From the NCBI RefSeq assembly GCF_000424145.1, contig NZ_KE384137.1, positions 555,740 through 619,739 of the forward strand: 64,000 bases of DNA. The letters run 5' to 3'. The notes below the pieces were generated by a model, which saw only the letters and a program-made list of their open reading frames with translations, was not told the DNA's origin and searched no databases. Both the position numbers and the translations under genes were made by a program. The stretch is from Butyrivibrio sp. AC2005 (GTDB lineage: Bacteria > Bacillota > Clostridia > Lachnospirales > Lachnospiraceae). This document shows, piece by piece, positions 54,253-62,991 of the stretch. Each line of letters begins with the position of its first letter. The first letter of the stretch is position 1.

Positions 54253-56520
54253 TTACCTCTTTAAAGTAAATCTGTCCGAATATCCATAGTCCGTGATAAT
54301 AAATCTTTCACCGCCATTAAGAACCGTAATCTGAGGTCCACTGCCATATATTCCATTTCCCTCAAGCATATAACAGGAGCCTCCTTTATAGATGACACCA
54401 TAGTTTTCGGAATAGCCAAAGCTGTATACTCTCTCAGCAGTTCCATCATAGGTTCCGCTTGGTGACATGGTAAATTTCCATGCAACACTATCTGAACCAT
54501 TTTCATATACATAGGTACCGGTCTGAAGTTTATCCGTCGTGGTGAGTCTCGGAATGTACTTATCCCAGGCTCCGTCAGCTCCGACATAATATCCGTCCGA
54601 TGCATAGTTGTTATACATAAGGCACTTATCGAATCCTATGTAATAATACTTATCCATCTCCTTAACCCACATATCCTGAGCCTGCTGCCCATTCATCATG
54701 TAGTAGATGGTCTCACCACTCTGAAGTACATCAAATTTTCCACCTGTAATTGCTTTGGATGGAGGTGCTGCATCATCACCTGCAGGGCTGTTTACATTTG
54801 AGTCATTATTAGCCCCACTGTTATCAGCTGCAGGTCCTGTTCCATTATTAGTGGCGGGTCCATTACCTGTACCGGTCCCATTATTCGTTTCTGTCACTTC
54901 ATTTGAGGCAGGACTATCGGTAGAAATTGTAGTATTGTCAGTTGTTGAAGATGTTGTGCTTCCAATGCTACTATCCTCAGTTGTGTTTTCATCTCCAAAG
55001 GTCATGGAACTCTGTGAGTTAGTCTCTGTGTTACCGCTTGATGAATTACCGGTTGCTGAATCATCCTGCTTGTTATCCTTAGACTCGCCAAAGGTAATCC
55101 CACCTGAATTAGTATCTGAGGTAGTACCAATCGTGGAATCATCTGAAGTTCCTTTATTAGATGCTATATCAATTTCTTCCTGCTTATCTTCTTCAGTAGA
55201 ACCAAAGGATATTGAAGCTGTTCCGTTACCGGATTCCTCTGTCCCATCCCCATCATTTTCTTCTGTACTTCCGCTATTATTTAAAGTAAGTGTGACTTCC
55301 TCCTCATTTGCATTCTTATTCTGTTCAATCTTACTCTTAGTATTGACTTGAAGATCAGCCACATTAAATAATTCCGGATGGTACTCATTAGTTATTTTTC
55401 TGTAATACTGACCACCCTCATACTCAGGTGTCCAACTGCCAAATGTCAAAAGGAGTTCATCTTTCAGAGCTTTATCATTCGCAAGTCCAGTCTCATACCA
55501 TCCCCGCTCAAGCCTTTCATCCATGATTTCAGGTGCACCGGGATCTACACGATATTCATCTATCTCTGCATAGAGTATAATTACGTAAGTTTGTAATTTA
55601 TTATCTTCATAATTATTTAAATCATCAAAGTAATACTTCCCTGATACTGTCGTCTTTGCATCCGGATTATCCAAGTACCACCTCTCAGCTATATAAGTGC
55701 CATCATCAGCAAAAGTTACACGTCCCCCGGTGTTGGTTTTCCATTCTGACTGATTGTCAGAAAGCGTTCTGAACATATTGGGAGTGTCATCTATATTTTC
55801 ATAACATTTAAGCCATGTCCCAACCATATAATTTTCCGGAAGAGGATCTTCCTCCGTTGAAACATTTATGGTGTCCATAGTCTCAGTGTCTCTTTGATCC
55901 CACTTGATCTTTCCCCCATCTGTTTGGGTGACGTCGGCGCCACTACTAAACAAGCTAAGTCCTTTTTTTGCTTCAGTTGTTGTTTCTGCCTTCTCCTTGT
56001 CAGTTATAACTTCCTTACCATCCGCAACAATTTCACCGACTTTACCTCTTAGCAGGAAAAATGCTCCAACACCTATTCCAATAACAAGGATAGCCACTGC
56101 TGCAATCACAATAGGTATTACAGGGAAATTAGAGGCAGGTATAGCAGGCGCAGGAATTGAAGGTGCAGGGATTGGTTCCTCCGGCTTAGGTGTCGTAGGT
56201 TGTGGCGCAGGGATAGATTCCTCTGCTTTAGGTGCTGTAGGTTGCGGTACAGAAACAGATGGTGCAGGGATTGGCTCCGGAGCTGCAGCTTTAGGCGGTT
56301 CAGGTATTGGTGTTTCGGGTACTTCTACCTTTGAAACCTCCGTCATTGGTGTATCTTCCTTTGGAGGCTCTTCTTTTTTCTTATCAAATATGTTCTTGAA
56401 TGGATTCTTAATCTCAGGAATTCCTGATTTTGCAATTATCTGCAAAGTCTGTCCGCAATTATCGCAGAAGGCGGCCCCATCCGGTAATTCTGTTCCACAG
56501 TTGTTACAATAAATAGCCAT
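54253..56520 (-). CDS. Zinc-ribbon, single-pass membrane protein with extracellular wall-binding-like end
   Basis: About 755 residues. The N-terminus is a zinc ribbon ('YCNNCGTELPDGAAFCDNCGQ'), then a Pro-rich cytoplasmic stretch (~55-130), one membrane helix (VIPIVIAAVAILVIGIGVGAFF) and an extracellular part. A domain at ~200-365 ('NYMVGTWLKCYENIDD', 'GTYIAERWYLDNPDAKTTVSGKYYFDD') and a Ser/Thr/Asn/Gly-rich linker (~370-595) lead to a wall-binding-like end ('NNYASDGYYVGADGAWDKY') also found in the YARHG protein. No signal peptide: the helix inserts with the ribbon inside. AGGAGG lies eight bases before the ATG. Confidence 0.75.
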   Translation of the reverse strand: MAIYCNNCGTELPDGAAFCDNCGQTLQIIAKSGIPEIKNPFKNIFDKKKEEPPKEDTPMTEVSKVEVPETPIPEPPKAAAPEPIPAPSVSVPQPTAPKAEESIPAPQPTTPKPEEPIPAPSIPAPAIPASNFPVIPIVIAAVAILVIGIGVGAFFLLRGKVGEIVADGKEVITDKEKAETTTEAKKGLSLFSSGADVTQTDGGKIKWDQRDTETMDTINVSTEEDPLPENYMVGTWLKCYENIDDTPNMFRTLSDNQSEWKTNTGGRVTFADDGTYIAERWYLDNPDAKTTVSGKYYFDDLNNYEDNKLQTYVIILYAEIDEYRVDPGAPEIMDERLERGWYETGLANDKALKDELLLTFGSWTPEYEGGQYYRKITNEYHPELFNVADLQVNTKSKIEQNKNANEEEVTLTLNNSGSTEENDGDGTEESGNGTASISFGSTEEDKQEEIDIASNKGTSDDSTIGTTSDTNSGGITFGESKDNKQDDSATGNSSSGNTETNSQSSMTFGDENTTEDSSIGSTTSSTTDNTTISTDSPASNEVTETNNGTGTGNGPATNNGTGPAADNSGANNDSNVNSPAGDDAAPPSKAITGGKFDVLQSGETIYYMMNGQQAQDMWVKEMDKYYYIGFDKCLMYNNYASDGYYVGADGAWDKYIPRLTTTDKLQTGTYVYENGSDSVAWKFTMSPSGTYDGTAERVYSFGYSENYGVIYKGGSCYMLEGNGIYGSGPQITVLNGGERFIITDYGYSDRFTLKR

Positions 56521-56579
56521 ATCCAAACCCTCCTAAAACAAGATTTAGGAAACAAGTTCCCCAAAAAACTATAGAAAAA

Positions 56580-57599
56580 TCAATACACGTTACTTAGATC
56601 AATATCATTTCCAAGTATATTAGTACCTTTAAGTGTGTTCGGGTTAATGTAATACCAGTCCCAGGTGGCTATATGACCACCTGTCTGTTCATACAGGTGG
56701 ATATTAAGTGTCCCGTCCGGATCTATACTGTCAAGCTCTGCAAAAGGCGCTCTGCTGTGCTTTTTCGCACGTTCGACTATTTCATCGTTGCTAATACTTC
56801 CACCAGCTCCGGTATTGTTGTAGCCCTGGCCTGAATCTAATGAGTTTGCCATTCCCGGTCCTGCAGGTCCCTGACCACTCTGGTTCTGCCCCTGATTTCC
56901 TGCATCACCTCGAAGCTGTCTCTCTTCAACCTTATTTAGTCCCAGGTATGCCCAATATATATTTTTATCAGCTGTCATGATATCCATCTTACCGGTGGCA
57001 TGTATCCTTTCGTCAGGAAGCGTGAAGAAACTGTATATATCCAGCCCTCCACCGCCCTCTATATTTGCATTTATAATGCCACTGTTATTCCAAAAGCCGT
57101 TTATCACAAGATTATTCTCATTAACAGGATTCGCATCACCGGGTCTGTCAGGAATAGCTTCGGTAATTTCAATTCTTATTCTCAGGTTATCCCCACCAAC
57201 ATTTTCTATATAAAGTTTTCCTATCTCTTTTCCAAGGAAAAGCGGTGCAGGCGCCAATGATGTCTGATCCGGATGATGATAGATGACCATATCCCATGTG
57301 CCCTCAAGCTTACTCCTGTCAGTAACCTCCTGAGCCAAAGGATTCATACTATAGTAATAGATTCCCTCGAAAGCATCATAGCTCATAGAATTCAGGAACC
57401 ACTCGAAATCAGATAAGGTCGGTCCGTCATTTCCGGTGACGCTATAAGTTGACGGAGCATTCCCCGTGTTACCATTCTGTCCATCTGCATCTTCAGAAGG
57501 TCCGGCAAGGCTTTTCATACCGAATTTTGATAAGAAGGATATCGTCAAAAGTGCGATACCAGTAATTATTAGTGTTCCTAAATGATTTCTTCTTCGCAT
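56580..57599 (-). CDS. Exported protein of unknown function
   Basis: 339 residues: basic start and one hydrophobic segment (TLIITGIALLTISFLSKFGM), a Gly/Asn linker, a strand-rich domain (~65-230; 'SKLEGTWDMVIYHHPDQTSL', 'YIENVGGDNLRIRIEI'), a Gly/Gln/Asn linker and a short C-terminal domain ('HLYEQTGGHIATWDWYYINP'). The 'LEGTWDMVIYHHPD' style resembles lipocalin-like domains, but no family is claimed. AGGAGG precedes the ATG. First of the envelope cluster after the HD-GYP gene (102 bp gap, with short CGAAAACTAT/CGGAAAACTAT repeats and no terminator). Confidence 0.65.
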   Translation of the reverse strand: MRRRNHLGTLIITGIALLTISFLSKFGMKSLAGPSEDADGQNGNTGNAPSTYSVTGNDGPTLSDFEWFLNSMSYDAFEGIYYYSMNPLAQEVTDRSKLEGTWDMVIYHHPDQTSLAPAPLFLGKEIGKLYIENVGGDNLRIRIEITEAIPDRPGDANPVNENNLVINGFWNNSGIINANIEGGGGLDIYSFFTLPDERIHATGKMDIMTADKNIYWAYLGLNKVEERQLRGDAGNQGQNQSGQGPAGPGMANSLDSGQGYNNTGAGGSISNDEIVERAKKHSRAPFAELDSIDPDGTLNIHLYEQTGGHIATWDWYYINPNTLKGTNILGNDIDLSNVY

Positions 57600-57701
57600 G
57601 TCAGCCTCCTTTCCGATACTGATAGTTTTCCGTATTTCTTCTGAGAAACAAGGATCTATAGTTTTCGATGTTTCTATCAGAGAAAATGGTACCTATCAGA
57701 T

Positions 57702-59033
57702 TTAGTCCTCATCCACATATGAATCAGTATATTTATTTCGTATTGCTTCTATTTCGTCATAATGTGCCACAAATACGTCAACAATCTCCGGTGCAAACTG
57801 CCCGCCTCTCTGATTAACTATTTCTGCTTTTGCCTCCTCAGGCGACCAGGGTTCTTTATAGGATCGTGCACTTGTAAGCGCATCGTAGACATCTGCAACA
57901 GATACTATCCTCGCATAGAGAGATATTTCTTCACCCTTTAGGCCTCTTGGATAACCGGTTCCATCCCATCTCTCATGATGCTCATAAGCTATTGTTTTTG
58001 CCATCGACATGATTTCACCCCTGCTGTGTGAAAGAAGATAATCTCCATAGCCTGAATGCATCTTAATAGTCTCATATTCTTCGGGTGTAAGCTTTCCGGG
58101 CTTTTCAATTATCTCATTGGGGATCATGAGTTTTCCTATATCATGCATCATGGCTGCGACCTTGATATATGAGACTTCGAGCTCATTTAGGCCAGCTCCT
58201 CTTGCCAAAATGGCTGTATATTCAGATACTCTTCTGACGTGTTGTCCGGTTTCGCCGGATTTAGCCTCTGAAATAGTTGCAAAATCCCTGATGATATCAG
58301 TCTGGTTATCCTGGAATTTACGCATGTATTCAATTTTATCTTCCTGCTCCTGTGACAAGGTTATATTCAGCTTTGAAAAACCAGCAGCAGCTAATACGGA
58401 CATTATCACAAGGGCATCTATCCATATGATGGGGATTGATATCCCGCCCGCTCCAATGTCCGGTACAAACAGGTATGCGATATAACATGCGTCCATGGTT
58501 ATGAAAAGCGAAAGATTATAGTAAAATACCGGCTTCCAGCTGACCGAGTCCTTATGCCCGAAAATATAATCCATTTCTTTATGATGAATAAGCCCCAGTA
58601 CAATCTGCTCAGCTATATAAACAATCATGTATGACAACGGTGAAAACGAAATAATCTGTGCAAATCTGTCCTGCAATATAAATTCCATGTAAACTGTTCC
58701 TACAATGAGAGGTTCTTCATGAACAAGTTTAGCGCACAGAAAGCTTGGAATTACGTAAATAAAAAGGTCAATAACTATCCTGACCAATCCATATACTGCA
58801 TTAAACGTAATCTGATCTGATATTATTGGTCTCAGTAGTATATTTCTAATCGGAACAACCAAAAGAATCTCCGAGGCAATGGATATAACCGTGCAGGATA
58901 AAAAGAAAAATGCCGCAAAGCACAGTATCCTGCTTATACCCTCGCGTTTTTTTAATGAAAATCGTGTGCATACGCAGGCAAAGAACAATGCGACTATCAG
59001 TCTTGGCCAATAATAAGAGATTATCTCCAGCAC
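57702..59033 (-). CDS. Membrane HD-GYP domain cyclic di-GMP phosphodiesterase
   Basis: 443 residues: about seven N-terminal membrane helices (~5-230) and a C-terminal HD-GYP domain. Metal-binding His297-Asp298 lie in 'AAMMHDIGKLMIP', 'HHERWDGTGYPRGLKGEEI' holds the GYP at 360-362, and 'VSVADVYDALTSARSYK' is conserved. It degrades cyclic di-GMP, opposite to the diguanylate cyclase at 13741. The start is a GTG with GGAGG six bases upstream. It lies directly upstream of the envelope cluster on the same strand. Confidence 0.92.
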   Translation of the reverse strand: MLEIISYYWPRLIVALFFACVCTRFSLKKREGISRILCFAAFFFLSCTVISIASEILLVVPIRNILLRPIISDQITFNAVYGLVRIVIDLFIYVIPSFLCAKLVHEEPLIVGTVYMEFILQDRFAQIISFSPLSYMIVYIAEQIVLGLIHHKEMDYIFGHKDSVSWKPVFYYNLSLFITMDACYIAYLFVPDIGAGGISIPIIWIDALVIMSVLAAAGFSKLNITLSQEQEDKIEYMRKFQDNQTDIIRDFATISEAKSGETGQHVRRVSEYTAILARGAGLNELEVSYIKVAAMMHDIGKLMIPNEIIEKPGKLTPEEYETIKMHSGYGDYLLSHSRGEIMSMAKTIAYEHHERWDGTGYPRGLKGEEISLYARIVSVADVYDALTSARSYKEPWSPEEAKAEIVNQRGGQFAPEIVDVFVAHYDEIEAIRNKYTDSYVDED

Positions 59034-59426
59034 GTCCTACCTCCGGGGACTATAATAAAAGGGTTTTTTAGTACAAAAGGCATAGAGCCCCTTACCCCAT
59101 GCCTTTTTCATATATCCATTCTCTCATACAAATCTTAAAACCACGTAAAGAAAGCATTATTTTAATGAAAAAATAATGCTGAAATTTATGATTTCTCTGT
59201 GACTCGTAATTCTTAAGTTTTTCTTAAGGTTGCACCCGAATCATATATTATATCTTGTTTGCATTTAGTTTTCATGTTATTATTCGCTCTGTTGGGTTTA
59301 AAAAAATATCGCATCTATTCGATGCTCCGATTGAATTCATCTCTCGGAATAATCCATTATTTTTGTGCAGCACATATAATCAACGGCCAACATGGATAAA
59401 ATAAATAAAAGAAAGAGGTACATTAT
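59034..59426. other. 393-bp intergenic region between divergent genes
   Basis: AT-rich, no credible gene. It holds a hairpin AAAAGGCAT/ATGCCTTTTT at 59075-59108, an AT-rich hairpin GCATTATTTT/AAAAATAATGC at about 59156-59181, a TTAAG-TTTTTC-TTAAG direct repeat near 59213, and the AGAGG site of the PD-(D/E)XK gene at the right end. No cyclic di-GMP riboswitch core was seen despite the HD-GYP neighbour. Confidence 0.6.
59075..59108. terminator. Terminator-like hairpin upstream of the HD-GYP gene
   Basis: AAAAGGCAT pairs with ATGCCTTTT across a 15-base loop and is followed by T residues on the plus strand. It lies upstream of a minus-strand gene and has no plus-strand gene before it, so it may act as an insulator or attenuator. 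Confidence 0.45.
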
Positions 59427-60548
59427 TTGAATATAGAACATACAAAACTCTCTCAGTTCTTCCCATCCATTAGGGCAAGAGAATTGATACTTTCAGAAAT
59501 TGATAGCAATCCTGTCCTTTTAAATATTTTTAATAGCTGGGAGGAAGACCAAAGGGAAGAATTCCTTTCCATCTGTACGGGAAACAAAGGCGCAAAAATG
59601 CTTTACGACAGCTTCTTCAAAGAAATACTGAACGCCGAATACTATCCTGAACGCTTATCAAGTCTTCTTTCTCAAATAATAGGCAAAAAAGTGACTGTCA
59701 AAACGGTTCTGCCTAATGACAATACCAGACTTGGAGATGAGTCATCACTGGTAATAACTGACATAGTTGTAGAACTTGAAGATGGCACTATTGCAAATGT
59801 TGAAGTACAAAAGCTAGGCTATGCCTTCACCGGTGAGCGTTCATCCTGCTACTCTGCTGACCTTCTACTTCGTCAATACAAACGCGTCAAAGGTTTAAAG
59901 AAGAAAAAATTCACCTACAAAGACGTCGCGCCTGTATATACTATTGTTTTTCTTGAAAGCAGCCCATCGGATTTCAAGCATTTCTCAGACAACTATATAC
60001 ATAAATTCAAAGTCACTTCAGATACAGGTCTGCAGCTGAATATGCTACAAAATTTCATTTTTATACCGGTTGATATTTTTATTAAAAAACTCCATAATGA
60101 AGGTATACAGAGCGAACTTGAAGCGTGGCTTACATTTCTTGGATGTGATGAGCCGGATTATATTGCTAATCTTATCCAGGAATATCCACAGTTCAAGCCC
60201 TTGTATGAAGACCTTTATGATTTATGCCTCAATACGGAAAGGGTGATGGATATGTTCTCAAAGGAGCTGCAGATATTAGATCGCAATACCGTTAAATATA
60301 TGATTGATGAACTTCAAGAGGAGCTTGATACAACAATATCAGAACTTGATGCTGCTAAATCTCAGCTTGATACCACTAAGTCTGAGCTTGATACCACTAA
60401 GTCTGAGCTTGATACCACTAAGTCTGAGCTTGATAACACTAAGTCTGAGCTTGATATAGCTAATGAAACTATTTCCGATAAAGATGCCCAAATCGCTGTG
60501 CTCCAATCCCAACTTGAAGAATACGCGAAAAAAGCTCGCAAGAATTAG
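59427..60548 (+). CDS. PD-(D/E)XK nuclease family protein (Rpn/PDDEXK_2-like) with coiled-coil tail
   Basis: 373 residues. The core of the PDDEXK_2 'transposase' group is visible: 'MLYDSFFKEILN' near residue 58, 'VITDIVVELEDGTIANVEVQKLG' near 108 (the D...ExQ active site, with Glu-Val-Gln), and 'RSSCYSADLLLRQY' near 135. Related Rpn proteins are DNA endonucleases that promote recombination; many are common in Lachnospiraceae in multiple copies. The last ~85 residues are heptads (LDTTKSE repeated) forming a coiled coil. The start is TTG with AGAGG eight bases upstream. No transposon ends are seen, so mobility is not shown. Confidence 0.85.
   Translation: MNIEHTKLSQFFPSIRARELILSEIDSNPVLLNIFNSWEEDQREEFLSICTGNKGAKMLYDSFFKEILNAEYYPERLSSLLSQIIGKKVTVKTVLPNDNTRLGDESSLVITDIVVELEDGTIANVEVQKLGYAFTGERSSCYSADLLLRQYKRVKGLKKKKFTYKDVAPVYTIVFLESSPSDFKHFSDNYIHKFKVTSDTGLQLNMLQNFIFIPVDIFIKKLHNEGIQSELEAWLTFLGCDEPDYIANLIQEYPQFKPLYEDLYDLCLNTERVMDMFSKELQILDRNTVKYMIDELQEELDTTISELDAAKSQLDTTKSELDTTKSELDTTKSELDNTKSELDIANETISDKDAQIAVLQSQLEEYAKKARKN
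60321..60446 (+). repeat. 21-bp in-frame tandem repeats (heptad coding)
   Basis: Six 21-bp units of the form GAGCTTGATACCACTAAGTCT. Units at 60363, 60384, 60405 and 60426 are nearly identical at the DNA level, while the first two are degenerate. Each codes one LDTTKSE heptad. The near identity of silent sites indicates recent expansion. Confidence 0.9.
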
Positions 60549-60563
60549 TTAAAAATACACATC

Positions 60564-60607
60564 AAAAAATGACCTCAACTCTGATATGATATGTTGAGGT
60601 CATTTTT
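60564..60607. terminator. Bidirectional terminator after the PD-(D/E)XK gene
   Basis: GACCTCAAC / GTTGAGGTC, extended by flanking AAAAAAT/ATTTTT pairs, with a 13-base loop; serves the convergent genes on both sides. Confidence 0.8.
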
Positions 60608-60643
60608 ATCTTCCTTCATTGTATAACCTAAGCTTCTTTTCTA

Positions 60644-61324
60644 TTACTCTATTGCTTCTATATCACCAACTATCCGGTCGACAGTTTCCTGTGACAGGCA
60701 AGTAATTGCAATGCACATAGCGTATCCATCCTTTATCATTAGAATACTTCGCTGATACATATTGTAGCCCATAAGTTCACCAGTGTACCAAACTTCATAA
60801 TGCTTTTCGCCTGCAAACTCTACTTCTCTCACTTCATGTTCAGCAGTAGTTAATCCCAAATCATCATATGTCGATCTTGTTTGTTCTTTAATTATATCTG
60901 CCAATTCCTTTTCAGATAGTTTGTATCCATTTAGATTAGTGATGGTTATATTTACATTATCACTACTGCCCTTATCATGAGCTTCAGCTACCATGAGCCC
61001 ATTAATATCGCTCTCACTTTGCACAGTAAATTTACCATCAGTTAAGTAAGCTTCCGGATTACCTGTTTCTTCAGCAAGTGTCTTGTCATCAGCAAACTGA
61101 AATGATTCAGGCAATATCACTCTAAGTCCCATAAAGTAATTTTCGTATACATTTCCCGAACTGCTACCCAGGATAGCAGCAAGACTGGTAGTATCTGCTA
61201 TTGGCTCATCAGTCTGTTCTAAAGACAAATCTCCAGACACCGCACGAACCTGCATAGCAGATAATGAAATTGTCACCATCATCATACTTACAATTATTGA
61301 TGCTACTCTCTTTATTTTCCTCAT
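60644..61324 (-). CDS. Exported protein of unknown function
   Basis: 226 residues. A Sec signal peptide (VASIIVSMMMVTISLSAMQVRAVSG) is followed by a domain with 'YENYFMGLRVILPESFQFAD', 'NVNITITNLNGYKLSEKELAD' and 'EHEVREVEFAGEKHYEVWYT'. This pattern resembles small extracellular domains that measure fit to a surface ligand in Gram-positive lipoproteins, but I do not recognise a family. GAGG lies seven bases before the ATG. It is separate from neighbours (terminators on both sides), so it is likely monocistronic. Confidence 0.65.
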   Translation of the reverse strand: MRKIKRVASIIVSMMMVTISLSAMQVRAVSGDLSLEQTDEPIADTTSLAAILGSSSGNVYENYFMGLRVILPESFQFADDKTLAEETGNPEAYLTDGKFTVQSESDINGLMVAEAHDKGSSDNVNITITNLNGYKLSEKELADIIKEQTRSTYDDLGLTTAEHEVREVEFAGEKHYEVWYTGELMGYNMYQRSILMIKDGYAMCIAITCLSQETVDRIVGDIEAIE

Positions 61325-61486
61325 AGCTATACCTCACTTTCCCCAGATATAAGTAAGTGACATGTTTCATGATAAAGATTACTTAATAGTTCAAATCATT
61401 ATATATAGTTTCTTTTACATTATAATTTATATCTATGATTATTTTCAAAGAATCTGCTATGAAAAGAGTATTAAATTTCTATGCAG

Positions 61487-61510
61487 AAAAGGCTCCCGCG
61501 GGAGCCTTTT
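61487..61510 (-). terminator. Terminator after mnmA
   Basis: AAAAGGCTCCCGCGGGAGCCTTTT is a perfect 24-base palindrome with a T-run, 19 bp after the mnmA stop. Confidence 0.85.
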
Positions 61511-61528
61511 CGAGTCTAAAACCTATAT

Positions 61529-62611
61529 TTAATTCTGTTTTTGTATTATCCCACCGCCAAGGACAATATCACCATCATATAATACTGCTGACTGGCCTGC
61601 GGTAATCGCACGCTGAGGCTCATCAAAGAGTATGCGTGCTATACCCCCTTCTTCGGAAGGAAGCGTAACCGTTGCAGGTTGTTCTTTGTGCTTATACCTG
61701 ATTTTGGCGCTACATCTGATGTCGCCCTCCGGCATTTCCCCGGTAATCCAATGAAAATCTCTTACTATAACTTCTCGTTCAAAAAGCTCCTCATTATCCG
61801 AAAGAACTACTCTGTTGTTCTTTATATCAAGCTTTGTGACGTAGAGTCGTCTGTCCGCAGGAACTCCAAGGCCACGTCGCTGTCCGATAGTATAATTAAT
61901 TATTCCGTAGTGATGTCCCAGAATGTTACCATCCTTATCAACAATGTCACCACCGGGATACTCTCTTCCCCGATATCGTTTTATCATAGAAGCATAGTCA
62001 CCATCCGGAACAAAACAGATGTCCTGTGAATCGCTTTTATGTGATGTAACAAACTCTTTGTCTTCCGCTATCTGTCTGGCCTCTGTCTTTGTGAATTCTC
62101 CAAGTGGGAACATGGTATGCGAGAGCTGTTCCTCTGTAAGATCATAGAGAACGTAGCTTTGATCCTTGTTAAGGTCTGCTGCTTTTTTCAGATAAAAATG
62201 ACCGTCCCTCTCTTCAATTCTGGCATAATGACCTGTCACGATATATTCGCAGTTAAGTTCCTTTGCCTTTTTATAAAGGATGTCGAACTTCAGATACTTG
62301 TTGCATCTTATACAAGGGTTCGGTGTCTCTCCCTTTTCATAGCTACATACAAATGGCTCGATTACGTTATCAATGAACTCTTTTTCATAATGAAAAATAT
62401 GATAGGGTATTCCTATCTTCTCTGTAACTGCACGGGCATCATCCGTATCCTTCTTACTGCAGCAGGTTCCGAAAAGATCCTCACCTATCATATCATTTTC
62501 ATATAATCGCATTGTGCAGCCTATGCATGAAAAACCCTTTTCCTTCATAAGCTCTGCAGCAACGCTACTGTCAACGCCACCACTCATGGCGATAAGTGCT
62601 GTCTTAGTCAT
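61529..62611 (-). CDS. mnmA: tRNA-specific 2-thiouridylase MnmA
   Basis: 360 residues, full length. The PP-loop 'SGGVDSS' at residues 10-16 activates U34, and the two catalytic cysteines lie in 'NPCIRCNKYLKF' (near 100) and 'SDSQDICFV' (near 198). It makes the 2-thio group on the wobble uridine of tRNA-Lys, -Glu and -Gln. 'TIGQRRGLGV' is a further family mark. AGAGG lies six bases before the ATG. It is 10 bp after the CsoR-type gene, so the two are co-transcribed. In Firmicutes mnmA is usually beside a cysteine desulfurase, which is absent here. Confidence 0.96.
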   Translation of the reverse strand: MTKTALIAMSGGVDSSVAAELMKEKGFSCIGCTMRLYENDMIGEDLFGTCCSKKDTDDARAVTEKIGIPYHIFHYEKEFIDNVIEPFVCSYEKGETPNPCIRCNKYLKFDILYKKAKELNCEYIVTGHYARIEERDGHFYLKKAADLNKDQSYVLYDLTEEQLSHTMFPLGEFTKTEARQIAEDKEFVTSHKSDSQDICFVPDGDYASMIKRYRGREYPGGDIVDKDGNILGHHYGIINYTIGQRRGLGVPADRRLYVTKLDIKNNRVVLSDNEELFEREVIVRDFHWITGEMPEGDIRCSAKIRYKHKEQPATVTLPSEEGGIARILFDEPQRAITAGQSAVLYDGDIVLGGGIIQKQN

Positions 62612-62621
62612 ATAAAACCTC

Positions 62622-62939
62622 TTATATAAATTTTTGTACGGCCTTTTGGAATTCCTCCACTGCAGTCATGTCTCCATCCTCGAGTGCATGAACTATGCAG
62701 TGGGACATGTGCTCGTTTATAATTTCTTTCCCAAGGCTTTTAAGAGCAGAATTAACCGCCGATAACTGCATCAATACATCTGCGCAGTCTTCATCGTCTT
62801 CTATCATAGTCTTTACGTGATTAAGGTGTCCTATAGCTTTGCTTAATCTGTTTATCTGTTTTTTCTTTTCCTCAGGGGAGTGATAATGAGCATGGCTGTG
62901 GATAACGCCATCCTCGTGAGTGTGTTCGTGCTTGTTCAT
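62622..62939 (-). CDS. CsoR/RcnR-family metal-sensing repressor with His-rich N-terminus
   Basis: 105 residues, all-helical DUF156 fold. The ligand positions Cys52, His77 and Cys81 have the same spacing (25, 4) as Cys36-His61-Cys65 of copper-sensing CsoR. An extra N-terminal segment holds eight histidines in the first 20 residues (HEHTHEDGVIHSHAHYH), more like nickel or cobalt proteins. The upstream gene is a cobalt/nickel-type ECF ATPase, so control of that import is possible. The metal is undecided between Cu, Ni and Co. Its ribosome site GAGG is the end of the dispersed palindromic element, four bases from the ATG. Confidence 0.88.
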   Translation of the reverse strand: MNKHEHTHEDGVIHSHAHYHSPEEKKKQINRLSKAIGHLNHVKTMIEDDEDCADVLMQLSAVNSALKSLGKEIINEHMSHCIVHALEDGDMTAVEEFQKAVQKFI

Positions 62940-62943
62940 ATAA

Positions 62944-62991
62944 CCTCATCCGTCAGCTTCGCTGACACCTTCCCCTTAAAAAGGGGAAGGC
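62944..62991 (-). repeat. Dispersed palindromic element, copy 3
   Basis: CCTTCCCCTT/AAGGGGAAGG hairpin and GTCAGCGAAGCTGAC hairpin read on the minus strand, ending in GGATGAGG four bases before the CsoR-type start codon. Four 31-bp tandem repeats are attached to its other end. Confidence 0.88.

Noticed and set aside
54755..55351. Plus-strand 198-residue open frame
   Set aside because: It is antisense to the Ser/Thr/Asn-rich linker of the zinc-ribbon protein; its Val/Leu/Ser/Pro-rich product reflects codon bias of the low-complexity tract, and it has no ribosome site.
55904..56512. Plus-strand 202-residue open frame, Gly/Ala/Ile rich
   Set aside because: Antisense to the Pro-rich segment and membrane helix of the same protein; repetitive by consequence of the coding repeats.
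59034..59426. Possible cyclic di-GMP riboswitch near the HD-GYP gene
   Set aside because: No conserved GEMM core (GGGCAAA, GCAAAGC-type segments) was found in either strand.
59427..60548. Active transposon because of the 'transposase family' label of PD-(D/E)XK proteins
   Set aside because: No terminal inverted repeats or target duplications flank it; the protein family is often chromosomal and non-mobile.
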